A DNA stretch of 64,000 nucleotides from the NCBI RefSeq assembly GCF_021483235.1, contig NZ_JAKEEC010000009.1, positions 60,063 through 124,062 of the forward strand, read 5' to 3'. The position numbers and the translations under genes are program-made. Shown piece by piece: positions 53,545-62,995 of this stretch (its first letter is position 1; the number at the start of each line of letters is the position of its first letter). Origin of the DNA: Arthrobacter alkaliphilus. GTDB taxonomy: Bacteria; Actinomycetota; Actinomycetes; Actinomycetales; Micrococcaceae. The notes below the pieces were generated by a model. The model ran no database searches, was not told the origin of the DNA, and saw only the letters and a list, made by a program, of their open reading frames with translations.

Positions 53545-54621
53545 ATGGCTCGGAGCCCCGAAGATTCGCTCAAGGCGACTCTGGGCAGGGTGGCCCCCGG
53601 AACACCATTGCGCGACGGCCTGGAACGCATCCTCCGTGGGCGCACCGGCGCCCTGATCGTGCTGGGCACGGACCGGACCATCGAGTCCATCTGCTCCGGC
53701 GGCTTTGAAATCGGGATCGAATTCTCCCCGACCCGCCTGCGCGAACTCGCCAAAATGGACGGGGCCATCGTTTGCGACAAGGACGCCGGGAACATCCTGC
53801 GCGCTGGAGTGCAGCTTGTGCCGGACTCCAGCATCGAGACCCATGAATCGGGAACGCGTCACAGGACGGCCGAGCGCGTTGCCATCCAGACCGGCGTTCC
53901 GGTGATTTCGGTCAGCCAGTCAATGCAGATCATCGCCCTGTACGTCAACGGCCTGCGGCACGTGCTTGAGGGCTCGGAGAAGGTCCTGGCCCGCGCCAAC
54001 CAGGCTCTCGCAACACTCGAACGCTACAGCGCCCGCCTGGACCAGGTCACCAGCGCCCTGTCGGCCCTCGAAATCGAGGCCATGGTCACCGTCAGGGATG
54101 TGGCCGTCACCCTCCAACGCCAGGAAATGGTCCGCCGGATCGCCGAGGAAATCGCCCAGTACGTCCTCGAGCTAGGCGAGGACGGCAGGTTGCTTTCGCT
54201 GCAGTTGGAAGAGCTCACCACCGGCCGCGGACCCGGCAGCGACGTAATCATCCGCGACTACGCAGGCGCCGATGCCTCACAGCAGGACATCGACGGCGCG
54301 GTGCAGGCCCTCCTGGATCTCAGCCCGGCGGAGCTGATTGACCTGGGCAAGATTTCGGGGATCATCGGTTTCGCCGGTGGCATGGACGTGCTCGACGCCG
54401 GTGTGCAGCCGCGCGGCTACCGCCTCTTATCAGGGCTGAAATCGGTGCCGAAAGCCGTGGCCGACCGTTTGGTTGAGCACTTCGGCGGACTTCAGTACCT
54501 CATGGCCGCCACCATCGACGATCTCATGACAGTGGACGGCATCGGCGACCAGCGCGCCCGGACCGTCCGCGAAGGGCTCAGCCGCATGGCCGAAGCCAGC
54601 CTGCTGGACAGGTTCCTCTAG
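53545..54621 (+). CDS. disA: Diadenylate cyclase DisA
   Basis: A 358-residue DNA-integrity scanning protein that makes c-di-AMP from two ATP and stops when it meets branched DNA. The cyclase domain shows DGA (72-74) and RHRTAE (105-110); a helical spine follows, and the C-terminal helix-hairpin-helix (LMTVDGIGDQRARTVREGL) binds DNA. AAGGGA precedes the ATG at 53545. It keeps the usual actinobacterial company of radA and mutY. Its stop shares CTAG with a convergent gene. Confidence 0.97.
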   Translation: MARSPEDSLKATLGRVAPGTPLRDGLERILRGRTGALIVLGTDRTIESICSGGFEIGIEFSPTRLRELAKMDGAIVCDKDAGNILRAGVQLVPDSSIETHESGTRHRTAERVAIQTGVPVISVSQSMQIIALYVNGLRHVLEGSEKVLARANQALATLERYSARLDQVTSALSALEIEAMVTVRDVAVTLQRQEMVRRIAEEIAQYVLELGEDGRLLSLQLEELTTGRGPGSDVIIRDYAGADASQQDIDGAVQALLDLSPAELIDLGKISGIIGFAGGMDVLDAGVQPRGYRLLSGLKSVPKAVADRLVEHFGGLQYLMAATIDDLMTVDGIGDQRARTVREGLSRMAEASLLDRFL

Positions 54622-55274
54622 CGCAGCTCGAAAACCGCTCTGGTGCTCGCCTTGTTTCCGAGCACTGCCTTGAAGGTGTAGGTGCCGGTGGCCGGCTTGG
54701 CCGAGATGACGCCGCAGCCCTCCGTCGTCCGGTTGCGCTGCCAAGGGAAGTTGGCGGTCTCGCTCTTGCCCGGATCGATCTGCTTCACGAGGTCATCGCC
54801 CTTCGCTTGGCAGTCCTTGGAGGAGAAGATCCGGTCGTCGCCGCTCATCACCAGGAACTCCATCTGGGACGTGCCGACGTTGACCTGACACGGTGCCACT
54901 CCGCCGTTGGTGATCTTCATGCTCAGCACGGGATTCTGCCCGGCCGCATAGGCAGGCTGGTCCGTGGATGCCGTCACCGTCACCAGATTGAGGTCGCACA
55001 CCGGCGTGGCCGAGGTGGTTGCGGTGGCAGCGACCGGATCGGTCGAAGGGGCCTGGCTCGCAGGAGCGGCTACCGTCGCTTGGGTCTTGGCTACGCCGGG
55101 ATCAGCCTTGCCTGAAAGGGATGAGCTCATGGCAACAGCCCCGGCGACGAGCATCGCCAAGACCACTAGGAGGGCACCGAAGACAACCAGCCTCCGACGC
55201 CGATAAACGGCAGGGCTCGGCCGTCGCCCTTGGGGCGTGCGCGCCCTCGGCGGTTGCTTACCCTTGTTGACCAT
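54618..55274 (-). CDS. Membrane-anchored extracytoplasmic protein, function unknown
   Basis: A 218-residue protein with a basic cytoplasmic start, one membrane helix (about 29-49), an Ala/Thr/Pro-rich linker and a C-terminal beta domain of about 125 residues with four cysteines (in TPVCDLN, APCQVN, KDCQAK and EGCGVI), which may form two disulfides outside the cell. It is found next to disA and mutY in this genome; whether that is conserved I cannot check. The stop overlaps that of disA. Confidence 0.75.
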   Translation of the reverse strand: MVNKGKQPPRARTPQGRRPSPAVYRRRRLVVFGALLVVLAMLVAGAVAMSSSLSGKADPGVAKTQATVAAPASQAPSTDPVAATATTSATPVCDLNLVTVTASTDQPAYAAGQNPVLSMKITNGGVAPCQVNVGTSQMEFLVMSGDDRIFSSKDCQAKGDDLVKQIDPGKSETANFPWQRNRTTEGCGVISAKPATGTYTFKAVLGNKASTRAVFELR

Positions 55275-55424
55275 GCTTCTAGGCTAGGCAACGCAAGAGC
55301 TGGATGGCACCGCACCACGCCGCCCGCGGTCAGTGTGACCTACGTCATTCCGGCGGCTCCACTACAGTGGATGGCAGGAATCGGCCGCCACCAGGGCCCG
55401 TTACGAACCGCAGCAAGGATCTCC

Positions 55425-56411
55425 ATGTCACTGCCAGGCTCCGTCGAGATTGCGCGCGCCGCCGAACTTGCCGACACCCCTTACCTCACGGACTTGCACC
55501 ATTCCATGGACCGCTGGTTCTCGGAGGTTGCACGCGTATTGCCGTGGAGGGCACCGGACTGCAGCCCTTGGGGAATCCTGGTCAGCGAGGTGATGCTGCA
55601 GCAGACTCCCGTAGCCCGGGTCCTGCCGGTGTGGGCAGAGTGGATGGAACGCTGGCCTGAACCTGCGGATCTCGCCAGGGAGCCCGCGGGTGAGTCCGTG
55701 CGGCATTGGGGCAGGCTTGGTTATCCCCGCCGCGCGCTCAGGCTCCACGCGGCCGCCGTCGCGATCGTCGAGCAGCACGGCGGCAGGGTGCCGGACACGC
55801 ACGCGTCGCTGTTGACCCTTCCCGGCGTCGGCGACTACACGGCAGCGGCGGTGGCTGCTTTCGCGTTCGGGCGCCGCGAAACCGTGGTGGACACGAACAT
55901 CCGGCGAGTTCATGCCCGGCTCGTTTCAGGACTCGCGCTGCCGGCGCCGTCGCTCAGCGCGTCGGAGATGCGACTCGCCCAATCGCTCATGCCCGACGAT
56001 GCAGGGCTTTCCGTCCGCTGGAACGCTTCCGTCATGGAACTCGGAGCGATCGTGTGCACGGCCCGCTCCCCCAAATGCACCGACTGTCCCGTGAGCGACT
56101 CCTGCGCGTGGCTTGCCGCAGGTGAACCGCCCCCGACGTACACCCCCAAGGGCCAGGCATGGCACGGCACCGACCGGCAGTTGCGGGGCGCCGTCATGGC
56201 CGTATTGCGCGCGGCGGATTCGCCGGTAGCCACTGAGTTGTTCGAGCGCCCCGCGGCCGACCTCGGTTTCGATGCGGACGGCATAGCCGTACCCCTGGCC
56301 GCCCTGCACCGCTTGAATTCAGCGCCCGAGCAGCTGGAACGCGCCCTCGAGGGGCTCCTCAGCGACGGCCTGGCAGAGATGCACGACGGCGGACTGCGCC
56401 TCCCGGCCTAG
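55425..56411 (+). CDS. mutY: A/G-specific adenine glycosylase
   Basis: A 328-residue MutY that removes adenine opposite 8-oxoguanine. The catalytic Glu is E55 in SEVMLQQT, the helix-hairpin-helix LPGVGDYTA (132-140) is followed by D156 (VVDTN), and the 4Fe-4S cluster ligands are C211, C218, C221 and C227. The C-terminal part is shorter than the Nudix-like domain of E. coli MutY and may be a reduced version. The start is ATG 55425, with AAGGA 5 bases before it; the open frame to 55230 runs through non-coding DNA. Confidence 0.95.
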   Translation: MSLPGSVEIARAAELADTPYLTDLHHSMDRWFSEVARVLPWRAPDCSPWGILVSEVMLQQTPVARVLPVWAEWMERWPEPADLAREPAGESVRHWGRLGYPRRALRLHAAAVAIVEQHGGRVPDTHASLLTLPGVGDYTAAAVAAFAFGRRETVVDTNIRRVHARLVSGLALPAPSLSASEMRLAQSLMPDDAGLSVRWNASVMELGAIVCTARSPKCTDCPVSDSCAWLAAGEPPPTYTPKGQAWHGTDRQLRGAVMAVLRAADSPVATELFERPAADLGFDADGIAVPLAALHRLNSAPEQLERALEGLLSDGLAEMHDGGLRLPA

Positions 56412-56433
56412 GCTTCCGTCTGCGCTGCTTCCT

Positions 56434-57090
56434 TTAGGCAGCGGCCGGTTTGCGGGCCAGGAGGTAGGCCTGCCGGGTCTTCTCGTACTTGCCGTCCGGT
56501 TCCCGGAGAAGCTGTGCTTCGACGACGAGGCCGGCCTGCACAAGGAGTTCAGAGATGCGTTCCGGCTGCAAGCGGTAGGCATCGAGGTCGATCTCGTGGC
56601 CGTACGCGAAGTCCAGGTGCCTGGGCCCGTCCCCGGCCTGGAACGCGAGCAGCACCAGACCGCCGTCGAGGAGGGTCCGGTTGAACTCCGCGAACACCCG
56701 CGGCAAACGGGCCGGAGGCGTGTGGATGATCGAATACCACGCGACGATCCCGTCCAAGGTACCGTCCGTGATCTCCAGCGCTTCCATCGTGCCTATACCG
56801 AACTGCAGGCCAGGGTGGTCGCGGCGGGCTACTGCCACCATCTCGGGCGACAAGTCGATGCCGAAAGCGGCCAAACCGAGTGAATTCAAGTACGCCGTGA
56901 TACGCCCGGGCCCGCACCCAATGTCGGCAACCGCCCGGCCTCCTGAGGACCGCACGAGCTCGGCAAAGGTGCCGAGCATGGCCCGGTCAAAGGGCTTGGT
57001 GTCGAGTTCGTTGCGCAGGAGTCCGGCGTAATCGGCAGCTACCGTGTTGTAGGCGGCGCGAGTGGCATGCACATCCGACGGTTCAGTCAT
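56434..57090 (-). CDS. Class I SAM-dependent methyltransferase
   Basis: A 218-residue methyltransferase. The SAM-binding motif is VADIGCGPGRITAYL, followed by FGIDLSPEMVAVAR and the catalytic-loop region IVAWYSIIHTPPARL. It belongs to the large methyltransferase-11/25 group; the substrate is not evident. Start at ATG 57090. It is convergent with mutY, 22 bases apart. Confidence 0.87.
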   Translation of the reverse strand: MTEPSDVHATRAAYNTVAADYAGLLRNELDTKPFDRAMLGTFAELVRSSGGRAVADIGCGPGRITAYLNSLGLAAFGIDLSPEMVAVARRDHPGLQFGIGTMEALEITDGTLDGIVAWYSIIHTPPARLPRVFAEFNRTLLDGGLVLLAFQAGDGPRHLDFAYGHEIDLDAYRLQPERISELLVQAGLVVEAQLLREPDGKYEKTRQAYLLARKPAAA

Positions 57091-57249
57091 GCAATGAACC
57101 CTAGTCCTGGCCGTCAGCTTCCTTCGTGCGCCCGGCCGTGACATGGTCCCAGGTCGCGGAGCGGCAACGATCCGCGGATGCCGGTAACGATGTGCCTGCG
57201 AGTTGCGGACATCCCGTTCCCGGCCTCGCCGGCGGGATTATTCTCAAGT

Positions 57250-57738
57250 ATGCGCAGGTTGTGGACCGCCATTGCATTGACCACGACGGCGGCGCTCTGG
57301 TCCGGATGCGAGCCTCAAGCCACCGTTTGTCCGGCAATCGCGATGGCCCCAGTGGTCTCCCTGACAATTACGGCGGACTATGCGCCGACGGTAAAGACCA
57401 TCCATTTGAAGGCATGCCAGGACGGAAAATGCCACGAGGCCGATCTGGATCTGCGCCCGGGCAGTGTGTCCATCCCCCAACCCTGCGCCCCGGAAACCGA
57501 GAGGCCATGCTCCGCCGTCGCGTCACCGGACGGCACCCGCTACGGCTTCCTGAACATGGGAACGCTAACGTCCTCGCCCATAGATGCCGAAGTAACCGGC
57601 GCGGACACAAACGGTGCAGCCTTGCCGGTGAGGACACTCATTTTCACGCCGAAAAGCGCCAAGCCGTGGGGCGAGCAGTGCCAGACCACCGTCACCGCGA
57701 GCCTCCTGCTCGATGCCCACGGGCTGCGGCAGTCCTGA
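57250..57738 (+). CDS. Small exported protein, probable lipoprotein
   Basis: A 162-residue protein. The first 20 residues (MRRLWTAIALTTTAALWSGC) look like an export signal ending at C20, though the lipobox (WSGC) is not standard. The rest has six further cysteines and no family I recognise. A longer frame from 57178 is less likely. It ends 4 bases from the convergent dhaM gene. Confidence 0.65.
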   Translation: MRRLWTAIALTTTAALWSGCEPQATVCPAIAMAPVVSLTITADYAPTVKTIHLKACQDGKCHEADLDLRPGSVSIPQPCAPETERPCSAVASPDGTRYGFLNMGTLTSSPIDAEVTGADTNGAALPVRTLIFTPKSAKPWGEQCQTTVTASLLLDAHGLRQS

Positions 57739-57742
57739 AACG

Positions 57743-58438
57743 TCAGATCTCCCCGAATCCCTGTTCCACGAGCCGCCGGACGTAGTCCACTGCTTTCGAT
57801 GAATCCTTGCCCCAGGCCTCGATCCTGAGCTTGTCGCCCTTGCCCACGGCGAGGCTCATGAGCTCCATGATGGATGTGCCATCGGCTCCGTTTACTGTTG
57901 CCTCGACGTCCATTCCGGCGAGTCCGCCCGCAATCTTCGCAGCAGGCCGGGCGTGCATTCCCATGGGGTTTATGAGCTCGAACTCGCCGCTGTCCGCCGG
58001 TTCTCCCCTTCCTTGGGACCCGGCCGTCCCCGCGGGCCCAAAGGCAGGCTCCGGTCCGAATCGGACCGCCTCCGCCGCGGCCTTCACTTCGGCAGCCGTC
58101 GCTCCACCCTGCGCAGCCACCGCTGCGGCAACCAGGCCCTCCACCACGGGAGCGTCGGCGAGGAGCACTTTATCCGGCTCGCTGCAGAACTCGGCAGCTG
58201 ATTCTGCAGTCATGACCGCAGAGCCAAGGTCCGTCAGGACCACCACGCCGTCCCCTGAAGCCTCCCCGAGGCCGGCGTCGAACGCGGCGGCGACTCTCTC
58301 CAAGTCAGTGCCAATCCGGCCATCATCCGTACCGCCGACGGGGTAGAACCTCACATCGGGGGCCATCTGGGCGGCCAATTCCACCGCGCCTTCCGCGATC
58401 TTCCGGCTGTGCGAGACCACCACCAAGCCCACTGTCAT
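57743..58438 (-). CDS. dhaM: Dihydroxyacetone kinase phosphotransfer subunit DhaM (EIIA-HPr fusion)
   Basis: A 231-residue PTS protein. Residues 1-125 are an EIIA-Man-like domain with the active His H10 (VVVSHSRKIA); a linker leads to an HPr domain (about 150-230) with active H162 (GMHARPA) and the regulatory-type Ser S189. It passes phosphate from PEP via EI to DhaL, so dihydroxyacetone is phosphorylated with PEP rather than ATP. EI itself is not in the window. Its ATG overlaps dhaL's stop. Confidence 0.95.
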   Translation of the reverse strand: MTVGLVVVSHSRKIAEGAVELAAQMAPDVRFYPVGGTDDGRIGTDLERVAAAFDAGLGEASGDGVVVLTDLGSAVMTAESAAEFCSEPDKVLLADAPVVEGLVAAAVAAQGGATAAEVKAAAEAVRFGPEPAFGPAGTAGSQGRGEPADSGEFELINPMGMHARPAAKIAGGLAGMDVEATVNGADGTSIMELMSLAVGKGDKLRIEAWGKDSSKAVDYVRRLVEQGFGEI

Positions 58439-59085
58439 TCAGCGGAACCTTCGGGGAATCCCGCTGCGGTAGCGGCTGCACGCAACAACAGGGCCGAAGA
58501 CGCCGCCCCGGGATCGCGGTGACCGGCGCTGCGCTCACCGAGGTAGCTGGCGCGCCCCTTGCGGGCTACCAACGGATCCGTGGTCACGGCCCCGACCTCG
58601 GCAGCTTCGGCTGCCGCGGCCAGCACCGCAACAGCATCGCCACCGGCCGCGAGGACTTCGTCCGCCGCTTCCACGGCCGGAGACCAGGCATCCACCATGG
58701 TTTTGTCGCCCAACACGGCCTTGCCGCGGGCAACAATTCCGTCCCGTGCCGCAGTCAGTGCTCCGGCGAGCGCCGCCGCATCAATGTCAGTGCTCTCACC
58801 CAGCGCCGTGGCAGCCCGAAGATACGCGGTTCCATACAGCGGCCCGGCCGCGCCGCCCACCTTGGACATCAAGGCCATCGCCGCCAGCTTCAGGGCTGCA
58901 CCGGGGGTTTCCGGCGGGCTCTGGGCAAGCTTCTCCATGACAGCCTGGAATCCCCTGTCCATGTTTTCGCCGTGGTCCGAGTCGCCGATCGCACGGTCCA
59001 GTGCGATCAACTCCTCCCTGTGCTCGGCTATGCGCCGTGCGGAGAGTGTCAACCAGTCGACCGCCCATTCGACCCCAAGGCCCAT
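58435..59085 (-). CDS. dhaL: Dihydroxyacetone kinase ADP-binding subunit DhaL
   Basis: A 216-residue helical subunit that holds ADP/ATP bound through two Mg ions. The signature DRAIGDSDHGENMDRGF carries the Asp ligands, and GDKTMVDAWSPA is the second motif. GGGGGA stands before ATG 59085, two bases from the dhaK stop. Works with DhaK and DhaM. Confidence 0.96.
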   Translation of the reverse strand: MGLGVEWAVDWLTLSARRIAEHREELIALDRAIGDSDHGENMDRGFQAVMEKLAQSPPETPGAALKLAAMALMSKVGGAAGPLYGTAYLRAATALGESTDIDAAALAGALTAARDGIVARGKAVLGDKTMVDAWSPAVEAADEVLAAGGDAVAVLAAAAEAAEVGAVTTDPLVARKGRASYLGERSAGHRDPGAASSALLLRAAATAAGFPEGSAE

Positions 59086-59087
59086 TG

Positions 59088-60089
59088 TCACATCCCCCAG
59101 CGCAGGGCCGGAGTGTGGACCGGTGCATCCCAAAGGGCGGTGAGTTCGTCATCAAGACGCAGCACTGAGATGGAGCAGCCCTGCATCTCGAGCGACGTGA
59201 CATAGTTGCCAACGAGGGAGCGTTCCACCCTGGCTCCTCTTTCCGCGAGGATCTGGGCAGCCCGGCGATAGACGATGTACAGCTCGCTGAGGGGCGTACC
59301 GCCCATACCGTTGACGAAGAGCAGCACTTCTTCGCCGGCCTTGATCCCGAGGTCTTCCAGGACAGGGTCCAAAAGGCGGCTGGTGATGCCGTCTGCGCCT
59401 TCCATGGCGATCCGGTGCCTGCCCGGTTCACCGTGAATGCCGATGCCGATTTCGATCTCGTCTTCAGCGAGCTCAAACGTGGGCACCCCGGCATGCGGAA
59501 CAGTGCAGCCGGAAAGGGCGACGCCCATGGTGCGCACATTGCGGACCACTCCCTCCGCTACGCCAGCGACGGCTTCCAGGGAATCCCCACGCTCCGCCGC
59601 CGCTCCGGCGATCTTTTCGACCAGCACGGTGCCACCCACGCCGCGCCGGCCCGCCGTATACAGGGAGTCCTCCACGGCGACGTCGTCGTTGACGAGGATC
59701 GAACGGACGCTGACTCCCTCGGCCTGGGCCATCTCCGCCGCGGTCTCGAAGTTCAGCACGTCACCGGTGTAGTTCTTCACGATGTGTATGACGCCGGCCC
59801 CGGAATCGACAGCGGTGGTGGCAGGAATGATCTGGTCCGGCGTGGGCGAGGTGAAGACCGCCCCGGGCACGGCCGCGTCGAGCATTCCGTGCCCCACGAA
59901 GCCGGCATGAAGCGGTTCGTGGCCGCTCCCTCCGCCTGACACAAGGGCCACTTTGCCCGCCACGGGCGCTCCTTTTCGAACAAGGAAGATAGGGTCCGTG
60001 TGGACTTCCACAAGATCCGCATGGGCCATGCCGAAACCCTCGACAGACTCGTCCACCACCGAGCGGGGATCGTTGATGAGCTTTTTCAT
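59088..60089 (-). CDS. dhaK: Dihydroxyacetone kinase substrate-binding subunit DhaK
   Basis: A 333-residue subunit that binds dihydroxyacetone covalently on H219 (in GIGIHGEPG). [20 protein letters not shown] near residue 51 is the other signature. GAGGAG precedes ATG 60089, so the longer frame to 60194 is set aside. First gene of dhaKLM; product DHAP enters glycolysis. A possible operator lies just upstream. Confidence 0.97.
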   Translation of the reverse strand: MKKLINDPRSVVDESVEGFGMAHADLVEVHTDPIFLVRKGAPVAGKVALVSGGGSGHEPLHAGFVGHGMLDAAVPGAVFTSPTPDQIIPATTAVDSGAGVIHIVKNYTGDVLNFETAAEMAQAEGVSVRSILVNDDVAVEDSLYTAGRRGVGGTVLVEKIAGAAAERGDSLEAVAGVAEGVVRNVRTMGVALSGCTVPHAGVPTFELAEDEIEIGIGIHGEPGRHRIAMEGADGITSRLLDPVLEDLGIKAGEEVLLFVNGMGGTPLSELYIVYRRAAQILAERGARVERSLVGNYVTSLEMQGCSISVLRLDDELTALWDAPVHTPALRWGM

Positions 60090-60108
60090 GGCGCGCTCCT
60101 CGGGCGTT

Positions 60109-60138
60109 GCTGGTAGGTGATTTGACCCTACTACCAGC
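60109..60138. promoter_or_regulatory. Inverted repeat upstream of dhaK
   Basis: GCTGGTAG (60109-60116) and CTACCAGC (60131-60138) are perfect 8-bp arms 14 bases apart, 20 bases before the dhaK start. Could be a repressor site for dhaKLM or a short hairpin in the leader. Confidence 0.45.
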
Positions 60139-60206
60139 GCCCCGGGCACGGTAGGGGAACGGCCCGGATGTGGAATCCGGAACGCCCCAGGCAAGACGAT
60201 ATGGAG

Positions 60207-60716
60207 CTAGAGGATCTTGATCATGCGGGTGTTGCCCAAGGTGTTGGGCTTCACCCGGGCGAGATCGAGGAACTCGGCCACGCCTTCGTCGTGGGACCGC
60301 AGCAATTCCGAATAGACCTGCGGGTCGACGGCGGTCTGGTCGGCCATGACTTCGAAGCCGTGGCGCTTGAAGAAGTCCACTTCGAACGTCAGGCAGAAGA
60401 CCCGCGCAACGCCCAAGGCGCGGGCGTCCTCCAGCAGCTGCTGGACCAGGACGTGGCCTACGCCCTTGCCCCGCCAATTGTCGTCCGCAGCCAAAGTGCG
60501 GACCTCTGCCAGGTCCTCCCACATGACGTGCAGCGCACCGCAACCGATCACCTCGCCGGCGGACGATTCGGCGATCCGGAACTCCTGGAGGCTCTCGTAG
60601 TAGGCAACGGTCTCCTTGGCCATGAGTATCCGCCGCTCTGCCAATGGCGCCACAAGCTTCTTGATCGCGGCAACATCGCCGGTGCGGGCAGGACGGATAC
60701 TGAAGGCGGAAGTCAC
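60207..60716 (-). CDS. GNAT-family amino-acid N-acetyltransferase (ArgA-like)
   Basis: A 169-residue acetyltransferase. The acetyl-CoA motif is in DDNWRGKGVGHVLVQQLL, and RVFCLTFEVDFFKRHGFEVM is typical of amino-acid (glutamate) N-acetyltransferases of the short actinobacterial type, which begin arginine synthesis. The start is GTG 60716; a longer frame upstream is shadow. No arginine genes are nearby, so the assignment rests on the motifs. Confidence 0.82.
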   Translation of the reverse strand: MTSAFSIRPARTGDVAAIKKLVAPLAERRILMAKETVAYYESLQEFRIAESSAGEVIGCGALHVMWEDLAEVRTLAADDNWRGKGVGHVLVQQLLEDARALGVARVFCLTFEVDFFKRHGFEVMADQTAVDPQVYSELLRSHDEGVAEFLDLARVKPNTLGNTRMIKIL

Positions 60717-60744
60717 AGCCCCAATCTTACGAGGCGAAAAGCCC

Positions 60745-62847
60745 CTAGAGCCCCAGGTCCTCAGGGACAGGAACCTCCTGTCCCAGTACATGCCGGGCCA
60801 GGAAGTGCTCCACGACGCCGTACCAGACCTTGGCGTGCTGCGGCTTGAGGATCCAATGGTTCTCGTCAGGGAAGTACAGGAAACGGTGCTGGGTTTCACC
60901 GCCCTCATCGGCGGGCAGCCCCGAACTGGAAAGAAGTTCGTACCAAAGCCTCAGGCCCTCACCGATCGGCACCCGGTAATCCTTGTCGCCGTGAATCACC
61001 AGCATGGGCGTCTTGATGTTGGCGACATGGCGATGGGGCGAATTGTCCAGTGCCATCTCCGGGGTCATTTCCTTGAGCCAGTACTGCGAAGCGTCCGTGG
61101 TGGGGCCGAACTGGTCCATGGCCCACAAACTGGCGTGCGTCACGATCGCCTTGAAACGATCAGTGTGCCCGGCCACCCAGTTGGCCATGTATCCGCCGAA
61201 AGAGCCACCCATGGCAGCTGTCCGCGTCTGGTCGATGTCAGGCCGCTGGACCACTGCGTCGGTGATGGACATCAGGTCCGTATAGGGCGCCTTGCCCCAT
61301 TCACCCCAGCCGCGCTGGATGAATCGCTGGCCATACCCGGTGGACAGTGCCGGGTCCGGCAATAGCACGGCATACCCCTTCGACACGAGCAGCCACGGAT
61401 TCCACCGCCAGGACCAGGCATTCCACGAGCCCAATGGCCCGCCGTGGATCCACAACAGCAAGGGCGCCGGGTTTGCCTCCGACGCGCCTTCCGGAAGCGC
61501 GAGGTACGCCGGAACCCTCGAACCGTCTGCCGCGGTTGTCTCCACCCGCTCCAGTGAGCCTTTGATCCTCGGACGATCGGCAGGCGCAGGAAGCCGTTCG
61601 ACATCGCCAGAGGCGAGTTCGATCCGGACCGGTTCCGCCGGGAATTCATACGAACTGCGCAGCGCAAACGCGCTCAACCCGTCAGGGGAAACCACGACGT
61701 CGGTGTACGCCGCCGCGTCCTGCGTCACGCGGGTGACCGTACCGTCGGCGACGGCGACCCGGAAGACCGGCGTGGCGCCGTCGTCGTCGGCCGTGACGAG
61801 GAGCGAGCGCCCGTCCGGAAGCCAGGCCGCGGGGCTGCCCCAGCGGTCCCACGCGGGCGCGAGCGGCTCGAGGTCAAGCGTTTCTCCGGCGCCGACGTTC
61901 AAGAGGTGCAGTTTGACCTGCGGTGCCTGGCTGGGGGTGCTGTCGCTTTCGCTCACCACACAGAGCCACTTGTTGTCAGGGCTGACGGGGCCGGGGCGAT
62001 AGCTTATCCCGTCCTGGTCAAGGAGCACCTTGATTGAACCGGAAGCGACGTCGACGGCGGCCAGCACGAAACGCGTGTCTGCTTTCGCGAGCGGCTTGGC
62101 CATGCTCGTGTAGATGGTCTTGCCGTCCGGGCTGACCACCGCGTCGGTATTGCGGAGATTGCCGCCGACGCCGGGCGTGAGATTGCGCAGTTTCAGGGAT
62201 GGGGTTTCGTCAACGGTCGCGGGCTTGCCGGACTCGACCGTGTCTCCCTTTTCCACGGCAAACAGCCGGGGCTGCGCCGGGCCCAGATCTGCGTCCCAGT
62301 AGCGGACCGGGTAGCCGGTGTGCAGAATGGCCGCCACCTTGTTGTCCTTGCGGCTCTTGCGGCGCTCCTCGTCATTGTCTTCATCGGTGGAACCGGCAAG
62401 GACCGGAGCCGTGACGAATGTTGCGTCCGCGGCGGAGGCCGCCATGACGCCCCCGACACCGCCCGCGCGGGAATGGACCACGCGCGCCTCGCCGCCATCG
62501 GCGGGCAACATCCACAATGCGCTCACGGGGTCGGTGTCAGGGCTGTCCGGATCGGGCCGGGCTGAGGTGAAGTAGAGGTCGCCGTTGGGGGCAAACACCG
62601 CGCCGGTTTCTCCCTTGGCACTGCGCGTGATGCGGCGGGCGTGTTTCTTCCCCGCCGGATCGAGCTCCCAGAGGGCCGTGACGTACTCAGTGCCCTTGGC
62701 GTTGAGGGTGGAAACCGTAGTGACAAGCCGGCTTCCGTCCGTGCTGAGGGCCAGGCCGCCGACCCGTGGGATGGCCACATAGTGGTCGAGATCGTGGAAA
62801 GGAGTTTCCGGTTGTGTGTCCGGGGTCTCTGAGGGATTCGATTCCAT
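60745..62847 (-). CDS. S9 family serine peptidase (acylaminoacyl-peptidase/DPP-type)
   Basis: A 700-residue prolyl-oligopeptidase-family enzyme: a seven-bladed beta-propeller (about 20-440) guards a C-terminal hydrolase with Ser in AAMGGSFGGYMANW, Asp in VIHGDKDYRVPIGEG and His in YFPDENHWILK. It trims N-terminal residues or short peptides in the cytoplasm. No signal peptide. The start is ATG 62847. It lies after clpC but a strong terminator separates the two. Confidence 0.93.
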   Translation of the reverse strand: MESNPSETPDTQPETPFHDLDHYVAIPRVGGLALSTDGSRLVTTVSTLNAKGTEYVTALWELDPAGKKHARRITRSAKGETGAVFAPNGDLYFTSARPDPDSPDTDPVSALWMLPADGGEARVVHSRAGGVGGVMAASAADATFVTAPVLAGSTDEDNDEERRKSRKDNKVAAILHTGYPVRYWDADLGPAQPRLFAVEKGDTVESGKPATVDETPSLKLRNLTPGVGGNLRNTDAVVSPDGKTIYTSMAKPLAKADTRFVLAAVDVASGSIKVLLDQDGISYRPGPVSPDNKWLCVVSESDSTPSQAPQVKLHLLNVGAGETLDLEPLAPAWDRWGSPAAWLPDGRSLLVTADDDGATPVFRVAVADGTVTRVTQDAAAYTDVVVSPDGLSAFALRSSYEFPAEPVRIELASGDVERLPAPADRPRIKGSLERVETTAADGSRVPAYLALPEGASEANPAPLLLWIHGGPLGSWNAWSWRWNPWLLVSKGYAVLLPDPALSTGYGQRFIQRGWGEWGKAPYTDLMSITDAVVQRPDIDQTRTAAMGGSFGGYMANWVAGHTDRFKAIVTHASLWAMDQFGPTTDASQYWLKEMTPEMALDNSPHRHVANIKTPMLVIHGDKDYRVPIGEGLRLWYELLSSSGLPADEGGETQHRFLYFPDENHWILKPQHAKVWYGVVEHFLARHVLGQEVPVPEDLGL

Positions 62848-62936
62848 GCTCCGATTCAACACGCAATGTGCCGAAGATCACAAAAGGCGCACTGAGAGTG
62901 AAGCACTTATTTCAGATATTGCGGGCTTCGAACGCG

Positions 62937-62976
62937 AAAAACCCCGCCCGCTCCTTTCGGGAGCGGACGGGGTTTT
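62937..62976 (-). terminator. Rho-independent terminator of clpC
   Basis: AAAACCCCGCCCGCTCC against GGAGCGGACGGGGTTTT (one mismatch) around TTTCG, 20 bases past the clpC stop; on the minus strand it ends in TTTTTCGC. Confidence 0.92.
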
Positions 62977-62995
62977 GCGTCGGCGGAACCGGAGA

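Noticed and set aside
55321..55360. CRP-type site upstream of mutY (TGTGA half-site)
   Set aside because: Only the left half matches; the right half is TCATT.
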